Of a DNA stretch of 5,715 bases, positions 1 through 5,515 are shown one piece after another. The notes under the pieces are model-generated. The model searched no databases and was not told the DNA's origin. It saw only the letters and a list, made by a program, of their open reading frames with translations. Position 1 is the stretch's first letter; the number at the start of each line of letters is the position of its first letter. Position numbers and translations under genes: made by a program. The stretch comes from Desulfobacterales bacterium (GTDB lineage: Bacteria > Desulfobacterota > Desulfobacteria > Desulfobacterales > UBA11574), in NCBI GenBank assembly GCA_030145595.1, contig JAQYVG010000217.1:1-5715 (forward strand), in the 5' to 3' direction.

Positions 1-89
1 CGGGCGAAAACCCTTGTGCGGCCTTACTCATCGAAAAAATTCCTCATTTATGAATTGGAAACTGCTTAGTGCTCAAATGTATTTATGGA

Positions 90-109
90 TGGACACTAAC
101 TAGTGTCCA
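90..109. repeat. Perfect 9-bp inverted repeat upstream of the M20 peptidase gene
   Basis: The sequence reads TGGACACTA, AC, TAGTGTCCA: 9-bp arms around 2 bases, or an 8-bp stem with a 4-base loop. There is no T-run after it on either strand, so it is not a typical terminator. It could be an operator for the gene that follows, or the end of a dispersed palindromic repeat whose body is the non-coding stretch 1-89. No complete gene is visible in 1-100; the plus-strand frame open at base 1 stops at 67-69 after 22 codons and is not recognisable. Confidence 0.6.
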
Positions 110-123
110 CCCACTGCCAAACA

Positions 124-1287
124 ATGACAATCAATAATCGCTTGATACGTTTCATTAAAGAACATGGACCCGATATATTCGATCTCCTTGAAAAGATGGT
201 GCTGATTCAGAGTGGTAGCCATAACAAGGAAGGTGTTGACCGGGTTTCCGGTTTGATCGAATCCTCTTTTCAATCCAACAGCGTCTCGTGCCGGTTGATC
301 GAGCAGACTAAATTCGGAAATCACCTTATTGTTAAATCCCTTTGCGAGGATCGATTCGACAAGCAGATACTCTTGGTGGGGCATATGGATACGGTTTTCC
401 CCAAAGATACAGACTTTAACTCGTTCAGAGAAGATTCTACCAAATGTTACGGCCCCGGTGTCATCGATATGAAAGGCGGGCTGGTTGCCGGTATATTTGC
501 GCTCAAGGCCCTCGACTCCCTGGGACTTTTGAAAAAGATTCCCATAACATTTATCTTCAATTCGGATGAAGAGATCGGTTCCCCCAGCTCCAGGGAACTC
601 ATTAAAGCTGAGGCCCAAAAGAGTTCCTGTGCCTTTGTTTTGGAATGCGGCGGTCTAAAAGGAGAAGTTGTTACCGGGCGTAAAGGGAATCTTTCTTTAA
701 AGCTAAATGTTATCGGCAAAGCCGGACATGCGGCCTTTGCAGGTCAAGACAAAGCAAGCGCCATTTTGGAGCTTGCATATAAAACCATCGATTTTGAATC
801 TTTAAATGACTTTGAGAAAGGGGTCACGGTAAATGTAGGCAAGGTTAAGGGCGGCATCGGCCCCAACACGGTTCCCGGGCATGCAACCGCACACATCGAT
901 TTTAGGTTTGTTGAACAAAAAGACCACAGTTTTCTAAAAGAAAAGATTTCAGAAATAGCCGCCAGACCAAAAAAACCTCAAACCAGCGCTAACTTTGAAA
1001 TCGTCAGCAAAAGACCCCCCATGGAGCAAAATGAGGCCAACCGAATATTGTTTCAAACTGTTAAGAGTGTGGCTGACAAGCTCGATTTTCCGATACAGGA
1101 AGAATTTAGAAACGGGGTGTCAGACGCCAATATCATTGCCGAGCACGGCATTCCGGTTCTCGACGGATTGGGGCCTGCGGGCGCAAACGACCACAGCAAA
1201 GATGAATACATGATCAAAGAGAGTCTTTTGCAGAGAGCGATCTTGCTGGCCTGTTCAATCTTTGAATGCCGGCAAAAGTATCAATAA
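124..1287 (+). CDS. M20 family metallopeptidase, carboxypeptidase G2-like (glutamate carboxypeptidase type)
   Basis: A di-zinc exopeptidase or amidohydrolase of the M20A group, which removes C-terminal residues such as glutamate from peptides or acylated amino acids. Counting from the ATG at 124 (387 aa), the ligand set is complete: H87 and D89 in GHMDTVF, D115 in GVIDMKGG, the catalytic/bridging pair E149-E150 in SDEEIGS, E174 in LECGG, and H357 in NDHSKDE. The spacings follow those of Pseudomonas carboxypeptidase G2 almost residue for residue. The dimerisation/lid domain is also present, with H202 in GKAGHA and N247 in GPNTVP. No signal peptide or membrane segment is seen, so it is probably cytoplasmic. 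A GTG at 103 would add seven residues but lies inside the 90-109 palindrome, and neither start has a convincing ribosome binding site; the ATG matches where family homology begins. It converges on the next gene. The exact substrate cannot be read from sequence; folate, peptide or N-acyl amino acid are all possible. Confidence 0.9.
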   Translation: MTINNRLIRFIKEHGPDIFDLLEKMVLIQSGSHNKEGVDRVSGLIESSFQSNSVSCRLIEQTKFGNHLIVKSLCEDRFDKQILLVGHMDTVFPKDTDFNSFREDSTKCYGPGVIDMKGGLVAGIFALKALDSLGLLKKIPITFIFNSDEEIGSPSSRELIKAEAQKSSCAFVLECGGLKGEVVTGRKGNLSLKLNVIGKAGHAAFAGQDKASAILELAYKTIDFESLNDFEKGVTVNVGKVKGGIGPNTVPGHATAHIDFRFVEQKDHSFLKEKISEIAARPKKPQTSANFEIVSKRPPMEQNEANRILFQTVKSVADKLDFPIQEEFRNGVSDANIIAEHGIPVLDGLGPAGANDHSKDEYMIKESLLQRAILLACSIFECRQKYQ

Positions 1288-1307
1288 ATAAACCGCCATC
1301 ATACTGA

Positions 1308-1727
1308 TTAAGAGTTTTTCGGAAAACCTTGGCAGCTTTCTAAAAACGTTTCAAGATATGTTTTAGTGAACTTGTTCACATCCCATCCTTTTGAAGAGAG
1401 ATAATCCCGATATTCCGGCTTGATTACATACGTTTCGGCATTCAGTATTTTTCCCCCTTGCGCTTCTGCCTGTATCGGAGTTCGTTGATACAGTTCGCCT
1501 TCGAATATATCCAGCCGCGCCAACGACGGTTCATCCACATTAAAATAGATGATCCCTGCAGTGACTGCATCTGTTACCGGGATAATTCCCGGATAAGATT
1601 CTCCTTTGACCGTAAAACGGGCATAGCCTCTTAGATTCGCCTCTACAAAACGAAACTTACGGGTTGTAACGGCATACATTACATAAGCTATCATTAAAGT
1701 TCCGTAGGTAAATATGTTCATATCCAT
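1308..1727 (-). CDS. Gamma-glutamylcyclotransferase-like protein (AIG2/GGACT family)
   Basis: A 139-aa single-domain protein. Family members convert gamma-glutamyl amines or dipeptides to 5-oxoproline. The N-terminal FTYGTLM (residues 6-12) is the family's substrate-binding YGTL motif, YPGI at 45-48 is typical, and E76 in LDIFEGELYQR sits where the catalytic acid/base Glu is found. The C-terminal ~25 residues are a family-variable tail. It appears complete and cytosolic. The start at 1727 is the first of two close Met codons (the other begins at 1721); a GGAT precedes the second very closely, and neither has a strong Shine-Dalgarno. It is convergent with the M20 gene (20 bases between stops) and no terminator hairpin lies between them. 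A possible extended -10 promoter is upstream. Both neighbours may handle glutamate amide bonds, but they are not an operon, so this is only suggestive. Confidence 0.85.
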   Translation of the reverse strand: MDMNIFTYGTLMIAYVMYAVTTRKFRFVEANLRGYARFTVKGESYPGIIPVTDAVTAGIIYFNVDEPSLARLDIFEGELYQRTPIQAEAQGGKILNAETYVIKPEYRDYLSSKGWDVNKFTKTYLETFLESCQGFPKNS

Positions 1728-1757
1728 TCATTGAATCAAAATGTGTTTTTGAGATTT

Positions 1758-1763
1758 ACTATA
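1758..1763 (-). promoter_or_regulatory. Possible extended -10 promoter for the GGCT-like gene
   Basis: Read on the minus strand, TGTTATAGT gives a TG-n-TATAGT extended -10 hexamer, predicting a start near 1751 and a leader of about 24 bases. There is no good -35 at 16-18 bases upstream (TTGCCA lies 23 bases away), so support is modest. Confidence 0.3.
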
Positions 1764-1823
1764 ACACATATATTGCGTTTTGGATTTGGCAAAACCAGCC
1801 TTTAAAAAATGTTGTTCACAATT

Positions 1824-1881
1824 GCACATTCCCTGCATCAAGACTTCGGCGAGCTCAGTCGAGTCGCTGCGGGGAATGCGC
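1824..1881. repeat. REP-like imperfect hairpin in the 1728-1944 intergenic region
   Basis: GCACATTCCCTGCA at 1824-1837 pairs with TGCGGGGAATGCGC at 1868-1881: 14 positions with one mismatch and one G-U wobble. The 30-base loop is itself partly self-complementary around GAGCTC. No T-run follows. It has the look of a dispersed palindromic intergenic element. The rest of 1728-1944 contains no gene I can support; the open frame on the minus strand here has no recognisable protein. Confidence 0.5.
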
Positions 1882-1936
1882 TCGCTTTGCAGTTCAACGC
1901 TTGCAAGATTCTGGTTATGAGAAGGACTGGAAAGCA

Positions 1937-1978
1937 AAAAAAATAAGACAGCCCGCTGATTTCTCAGCGGGCTGTCTT
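1937..1978 (-). terminator. Rho-independent terminator of the glnE'/glnA' locus
   Basis: A perfect 15-bp stem (1945-1959 with 1964-1978) encloses a 4-base loop that reads GAAA on the minus strand, a GNRA tetraloop. On the minus strand it is followed by ATTTTTTTT (1936-1944). It begins 11 bases past the glnA stop codon, the expected place for the glnA terminator, so the 3' end of glnA is in its native context. Confidence 0.93.
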
Positions 1979-1989
1979 GTGTAGTATGG

Positions 1990-2592
1990 TTATATGTCGA
2001 AATAAAGAAAAAATTCATGCGGATGCGGACGCAGTTTTACGGCATTGACTTCATTTTCAATCTTGTATTCAATCCAGGTATCGATGACATCTTTGGTAAA
2101 GACATCGCCTTTGAGCAGGAATTCATGGTCTTCTTTCAAGGCTTCGAGTGCTTCTTCCAGTGAGCCCGGTGCAGAGGGTATCTCTGCCAGTTCTTCGGGC
2201 GGCAGCCCGTAAATGTCTTTGTCAAGGGGATCGCCGGGATCGATCTTGTTTTCGATACCATCAATAACAGCCATGAGCATGGCTGAAAATGCTATATAGC
2301 CGTTGCAGGACGGATCAGGAGTTCTGAACTCTATCCGTTTGGCCTTGGGTGACGCCGAGTACATGGGAATTCGGATGGCCGCGCTGCGGTTGCGGCTGGA
2401 GTAAGCCAGATTAACCGGGGCCTCGAAGCCCGGCACCAGTCGCTTGTAAGAGTTGGTCGTCGGATTGGTAATGGCACACAACGCCTTGGTATGCTTTAGA
2501 ATTCCGCCAATGGCATACAAGGCCTCCTGTGATATGCCAGCATACTTGTCGCCGGCAAAAAGCGGCTTTCCTTCTTTCCAGATACTGATATG
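1990..2592 (-). pseudogene. glnA: Glutamine synthetase type I, C-terminal fragment (5' truncated)
   Basis: Only the last ~200 of about 470 residues of GSI are present. Recognisable blocks are HISIWKEGKPLFAGDKYAG near the start (the H is probably the metal-binding His of the MHxH motif), NPTTNSYKRLVPGFEAPVN (glutamate-binding flap), SSRNRSAAIRIP (catalytic arginines), KRIEFRTPDPSCN, and DIYGLPPEE. In the last, the Tyr at about 2209-2211 matches the adenylylated Tyr397 of E. coli GlnA. The C-terminus (PHPHEFFLYFDI, stop at 1990-1992) and terminator are normal. The N-terminal beta-grasp domain and half of the barrel, including the first metal ligands, are missing; upstream DNA is instead glnE in another frame. 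An ATG at 2613 opens this frame, but the residues before HISIW come from the out-of-frame glnE side. The fragment cannot be an active synthetase. Either a deletion joined glnE to glnA or the assembly is chimeric here. Confidence 0.9.
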
Positions 2593-2593
2593 G

Positions 2594-3370
2594 GTAGTAT
2601 GTCTCCATTGCATCGAAACTCATCACCAGCGGGCCGCTTTCGCCATAAGGCCGAAGATTCAGGTCGACTCTAAAAACAATACCATCTGAAGTTGTTTCTC
2701 CAATTATTTTTATCAAGCGGCGGCACAGACGCACAAAAAATTCTTCATTATTTATCACTGCAACCCCACCTCGTGTTTCACCGCTCGCAGGATAAGCGAA
2801 AATCAGGTCGACATCAGAGGAAAAGTTTAACTCCTGCCCCCCAAGCTTACCCATTCCCAGCACAACCAGTTTTTGCCGGGAACCGTCACTGCCGGTAGGA
2901 ATGCCATACTCTGAACACTGCCATTGATATAGAAGTGACACTGTCTGATCTATACAAGCATCAGCAAAGGCTGAAAGATCGGCCATGGTCTCTGAGAGAT
3001 CCGACCAACCGGAAAGGTCACGCCAGGCAATCCGAACCATTTCACGGCGTCGAACCCGTCGAAGTAGGATTGAAAGATGTGCATCGTCTTGGGACCCTGA
3101 AAGAAACGAGTCAAGCATCGTATTGTATTCATCAGGCAGGATTCGTCTATGAAGATCTCCGCTTTCTATCAGGTTTTCAAACATCTCAGTATCGCGGATA
3201 CAGCTTTTTAATACAAAATCACTGAAGTGGAATACCTGTTTTGAGGCGGCAATGATTGCAGGATCATTTAGCGGTGTTATACCTGCATCCGAAGCTGCTT
3301 GACAGAATGCATCCCATTTACTTTCGAATGCTTCCGTCAGATCTTGCGAAGGGTTATTTCTTCGTTTCAT
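2594..3370 (-). pseudogene. glnE: Glutamine synthetase adenylyltransferase/deadenylylase, N-terminal fragment (3' truncated)
   Basis: About 259 residues of a protein that is normally around 950. GlnE adenylylates and deadenylylates GlnA in response to PII and glutamine. The part kept is the N-terminal helical region plus most of the deadenylylase nucleotidyltransferase domain. It has the signature GMGKLGGQELNFSSDVDLIF (residues 172-191) with metal-binding D186 and D188, FRVDLNLRPYGESGPLV (233-249), and then SFDAMETYY at 251-259. There the typical continuation toward a (R/E)WERYA-type block is replaced by glnA DNA read in the wrong frame. The open frame runs on to a stop at 2411-2413, giving a 319-aa chimera with ~60 nonsense residues. 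The entire adenylylating half is absent. Start at 3370 has only a weak AGG eight bases upstream. Nonfunctional as a full GlnE; a residual deadenylylase domain lacking its end is unlikely to fold well. Confidence 0.9.
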
Positions 3371-3439
3371 TTGTGCCTATACGGGTGTCCGATTTTTGAT
3401 TCGCTCGCTGTGCAGTACAACTATAGATGGCTAAGTAAA

Positions 3440-3550
3440 AAGGTTTACCAGCCTTTGGCGGCGCCGTAGGCGACCAGGGTTCATATACCCCCGCCAAACC
3501 TCGGCGGGATAAAAAGGCGTAGTAGATGGGACTTTTTACGACGCCATCAA
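3440..3550. repeat. Palindrome-rich block resembling a dispersed intergenic repeat
   Basis: Upstream of glnE' there are several nested inverted repeats: CCCGCC (3490-3495) with GGCGGG (3503-3508); GGCGTAGTA (3516-3524) with TACGACGCC (3537-3545), one mismatch; and the GGCGGCGCC area near 3456-3466. None is followed by a T-run that would make a clear terminator. The weak minus-strand reading frame across it (3354-3566) has no family and is probably spurious. From memory, similar text is common between genes in Desulfobacterales drafts; that is recollection, not a search. The rest of 3371-3634 shows only a small dyad, CGGTA (3569-3573) with TACCG (3581-3585), and no gene. Confidence 0.5.
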
Positions 3551-3634
3551 ATTCTAAGTTATACAAAACGGTATTGCAAGTACCGCTTTATGCTGATTCC
3601 AATAGGGCTAAATAAAACTACTATAACGCAACAC

Positions 3635-3663
3635 TTGACGATGCCACAATGTGGTCATATTAT
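3635..3663 (+). promoter_or_regulatory. Sigma70-type promoter of the tusA-like/iscS/iscU cluster, with spacer palindrome
   Basis: TTGACG (3635-3640) and TATTAT (3658-3663) are separated by exactly 17 bases, each one mismatch from consensus, predicting a start near 3670. The spacer contains the 11-base palindrome CCACAATGTGG (3644-3654), well placed for a repressor to block RNA polymerase. The predicted start leaves a leader of about 57 bases before the ATG at 3727 and argues against using the GTG at 3679. Confidence 0.7.
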
Positions 3664-3726
3664 TTGTAACGGCTTTTAGTGTTTGCTGCTTTTAAAATTA
3701 ACATTGAAAATGAAAAGGTGAGCAAA

Positions 3727-3975
3727 ATGAAATTTGTGCAGGAACAGGGCGCCGATGAAGTGCTGGATTTAGTTTGTCGAATGTGCCCCATGCATCTTTT
3801 GGAACCTGGTGATAAACTCAAATGTATGCAAAAAGGACAGGTTTTAGAGGTATTGACCGACTATGACGGTGCGCTGGAGGATATCCCGGAATGGTGCAAA
3901 AAGTGTGGTCATGAATTCATTGGCCTGGAAGAAGACGATGAGTACTACAAGTTTTATATAAAAAAGAAAAAATAA
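3727..3975 (+). CDS. TusA-family sulfur-carrier-like protein with extra cysteine pairs
   Basis: An 82-aa protein of the TusA/SirA fold. Such proteins carry sulfur as a persulfide on the Cys of an N-terminal CPxP motif, often accepting it from IscS. Here VLDLVCRMCPM places that Cys at position 20, followed by the family-like GQVLEVLTDYDGALEDIPEW and a C-terminal strand EYYKFYIKK. The start at 3727 is supported by AAGGTGA at 3715-3721, five bases upstream; the longer frame from GTG 3679 has no such site. Three points are odd. The motif is CPMH rather than CPxP. A second Cys makes CxxC at 17-20. Another CxxC (C57, C60) occupies the usual KKxGHE segment. Five cysteines in 82 residues suggest metal or cluster binding, or redox or persulfide relay; that is inference. 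The next gene starts 12 bases downstream with its own GGGGGG-type site, so the two are very probably co-transcribed. Confidence 0.85.
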   Translation: MKFVQEQGADEVLDLVCRMCPMHLLEPGDKLKCMQKGQVLEVLTDYDGALEDIPEWCKKCGHEFIGLEEDDEYYKFYIKKKK

Positions 3976-3987
3976 AGGGGGCCTATA

Positions 3988-5181
3988 ATGAACGATGCCT
4001 ATCTAGACCATGCATCGGCAACTCCCGTGAAAAAAGAAGTCCTTGAAGCGATGCTTCCTTATTTTAGTGATCAGTTTGCCAACCCTTCGAATATATATGA
4101 TATCGGCTCAGAGATAAAGTCGGTTGTCGATGAACAACGCGCCAAGGTAGCTGAATTGATCGGAGCCAAAGCCGAAGAGATTATTTTTACATCATCCGGA
4201 GCCGAGGCCAACAACCTCGCTATTAAAGGAGTGGGATTTGCCCACCAGAAAAAGGGTAAGCACGTAATTGTATCTTCCATCGAGCACCATTCGATACTTA
4301 ATTCCGCACGTTTCTTGGAACGAATGGATTTTGAGGCAACATTTCTCCCGGTTGACGAGCACGGATACGTCGATCCCGAGCGTCTAGTTAAAGTCATTAG
4401 ACCTGAAACCATCCTTGTATCGGTCATGCACGCTAATAATGAAATCGGAACTGTTGAGCCTATATCTGAGCTTGCAGCTGTTTGTAAAGAAAAAGGGATT
4501 ATTTTTCACACGGATGCTGTGGCTTCAGCGGGTAACATTAACGTCGATGTGGATGAGTTAAACGTCGATTTGCTGAGTTTATCCGGTGCCTCCTTAGGTG
4601 CACCCAAAGGGATCGGCGCATTGTACTTCCGCAAAAACCTCAGGTTGATGCCATTGATTCACGGCGGCATTCAAGAAAACGGCCGCAGAGCCGGCACCGA
4701 GAACGTCCCCGGTATTGTAGGATTCGGCAAGGCGGCCGAACTAGCTAAAGATAAGTTGTCGGTGAAGGAACCCTACGTGCGGAAACTAAGAGACCAATTA
4801 ATTGATGGCGTTTTACAACAAATTGAAAAAGTCACTTTTACCGGCCATCCGGAAAAAAGGCTTCCGGGCCATGCCAGCTTCTGTTTTGAGGCCATCGAAG
4901 GCGAATCCCTCATTTTCATGCTTGCTCAGAACGGGATCTATTCAAATACAGGATCTGCCTGTGCATCAAAAGCTCTTAAAACGTCGCCGGTTTTAGGGGC
5001 CATCGGCATCCGTGCCGACCTGGCACAGGGGTCGACGGTATTTACTATCAACGACAACAACACGAGCGAACATATCGACTATGTCCTGGCAAAGCTTCCG
5101 CCGATTGTAGCAAGGCTGCGTTCCATTTCGCCGATCTGGGGGAAAAAGATCCCTGAAGGTGAGGAGGGTGTTTGTACCTAA
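3988..5181 (+). CDS. iscS: IscS/NifS-fold protein lacking the PLP lysine (divergent cysteine desulfurase)
   Basis: A 397-aa class V aminotransferase-fold protein of full family length. Conserved IscS features are YLDHASATPV at the N-terminus, H100 in EHHSIL (over the PLP ring), HANNEIGTVEPI, D176 in HTDAV (PLP pyridine partner), GGIQENGRRAGTENV, and the mobile-loop Cys C325 in TGSACAS. However, the motif that is SGHKxYGPKG in active enzymes reads SGASLGAPKG, so the Schiff-base lysine (E. coli K206) is S202 and the preceding His is A201. Other changes: the phosphate-binding Thr (T76) is A72, the PLP O3'-contacting Gln (Q183) is A179, and the Arg of the S-x-RFS motif that binds the substrate carboxylate is V351. 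The frame is open throughout, so this is not simple decay. It is unlikely to be an ordinary desulfurase. It may act as an IscU partner offering C325 as a cluster or persulfide ligand, fed by sulfide. A Lys-less IscS is known from Archaeoglobus fulgidus. Ribosome site AAGGGGGG at 3975-3982. Confidence 0.9.
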   Translation: MNDAYLDHASATPVKKEVLEAMLPYFSDQFANPSNIYDIGSEIKSVVDEQRAKVAELIGAKAEEIIFTSSGAEANNLAIKGVGFAHQKKGKHVIVSSIEHHSILNSARFLERMDFEATFLPVDEHGYVDPERLVKVIRPETILVSVMHANNEIGTVEPISELAAVCKEKGIIFHTDAVASAGNINVDVDELNVDLLSLSGASLGAPKGIGALYFRKNLRLMPLIHGGIQENGRRAGTENVPGIVGFGKAAELAKDKLSVKEPYVRKLRDQLIDGVLQQIEKVTFTGHPEKRLPGHASFCFEAIEGESLIFMLAQNGIYSNTGSACASKALKTSPVLGAIGIRADLAQGSTVFTINDNNTSEHIDYVLAKLPPIVARLRSISPIWGKKIPEGEEGVCT

Positions 5182-5205
5182 AAATATCATATAAACCCGA
5201 ATGGA
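5163..5205 (+). repeat. 43-base direct repeat, copy 1 (end of iscS)
   Basis: This copy includes the last codons of iscS and its TAA, then 24 further bases to GAATGGA. It is identical over all 43 bases to 5429-5471; the flanking bases differ on both sides. The offset between copies is 266 bases. Confidence 0.97.
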
Positions 5206-5430
5206 GGTAATAGTTCACCGCAGAGTCGCAGAGGACGCAAAGACAATGAATATTTTTCTTTCTGCTGAGAGGGCATAGTGCGAATTGTAAAAGAATTAGA
5301 AGAATCATCCGCTTGGGATGGGTCTTTTTGCTTTCCGGCCTCCCTGCCCTGTGGAATGCGAAGCTTATTCCTCTGGGGTCAGCGGAAAGCAAAAAAAATA
5401 TAACCCTTTGCGCTCTCTGCGACTCTGCGG
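5206..5430. mobile_element. MITE-like element with terminal inverted repeats between iscS and iscU
   Basis: About 220 bases with no plausible gene. The left terminal repeat starts at 5218 (CCGCAGAGTCGCAGAG) and the right ends at 5430. They pair over 25 positions with 23 matches, and are built from repeated CGCAGAG-type units. Inside lies a second, perfect 13-bp inverted repeat (TTTTTGCTTTCCG at 5325-5337 with its complement at 5383-5395). A third weaker one is centred on GGAAT (5353-5357) and ATTCC (5367-5371). The whole can fold as nested hairpins. No transposase is encoded, so it would be non-autonomous. Bases 5206-5217 at the left have no partner at the right. It lies between iscS and iscU and may affect read-through into iscU; a weak 5-bp stem at 5306-5320 followed by TTTTT is the only terminator-like signal on the plus strand. 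Confidence 0.65.
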
Positions 5431-5471
5431 AGGGTGTTTGTACCTAAAAATATCATATAAACCCGAATGGA
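5429..5471 (+). repeat. 43-base direct repeat, copy 2 (before iscU)
   Basis: Exact copy of 5163-5205, including a relic of the iscS C-terminal codons and stop. Its first two bases (GG) are shared with the right terminal inverted repeat of the element. Together the copies bracket the insert as a target duplication would, although 43 bases is far longer than transposases usually make. Confidence 0.97.
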
Positions 5472-5504
5472 ATTTGTGATTTTGATTCCCGGTTTGTCCG
5501 GTGT

Positions 5505-5510
5505 GGGAGG
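5505..5510 (+). promoter_or_regulatory. Ribosome binding site of iscU
   Basis: GGGAGG ends five bases before the ATG at 5516. It fixes the start and shows that iscU keeps its own strong translation signal despite the insertion upstream. Confidence 0.8.
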
Positions 5511-5515
5511 TAACG

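Noticed and set aside
55..83. Promoter TTGGAA-17-TGTATT before the M20 gene
   Set aside because: The -10 hexamer is poor and nothing else supports it.
1728..2018. 96-codon minus-strand open frame downstream of and overlapping the end of glnA
   Set aside because: It runs through the glnA terminator and the REP-like stem, has no recognisable protein features, and lacks a start with a ribosome site.
2411..3370. The 319-aa minus-strand frame as one intact gene
   Set aside because: Residues after about 259 are glnA DNA in the wrong frame, so the tail is an artefact of the fusion; annotated as a glnE fragment instead.
3354..3566. 70-codon minus-strand open frame upstream of glnE
   Set aside because: It is a translation of a palindrome-rich repeat block and has no family resemblance.
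3679..3726. GTG start giving a 98-aa TusA-like protein
   Set aside because: It lies about 9 bases from the predicted transcription start, has no ribosome site, and adds residues outside the family domain. The ATG at 3727 has AAGGTGA at good spacing.
5306..5329. Plus-strand intrinsic terminator inside the inserted element
   Set aside because: The stem is only 5 bp, with GGTC between it and the T-run; too weak to call.
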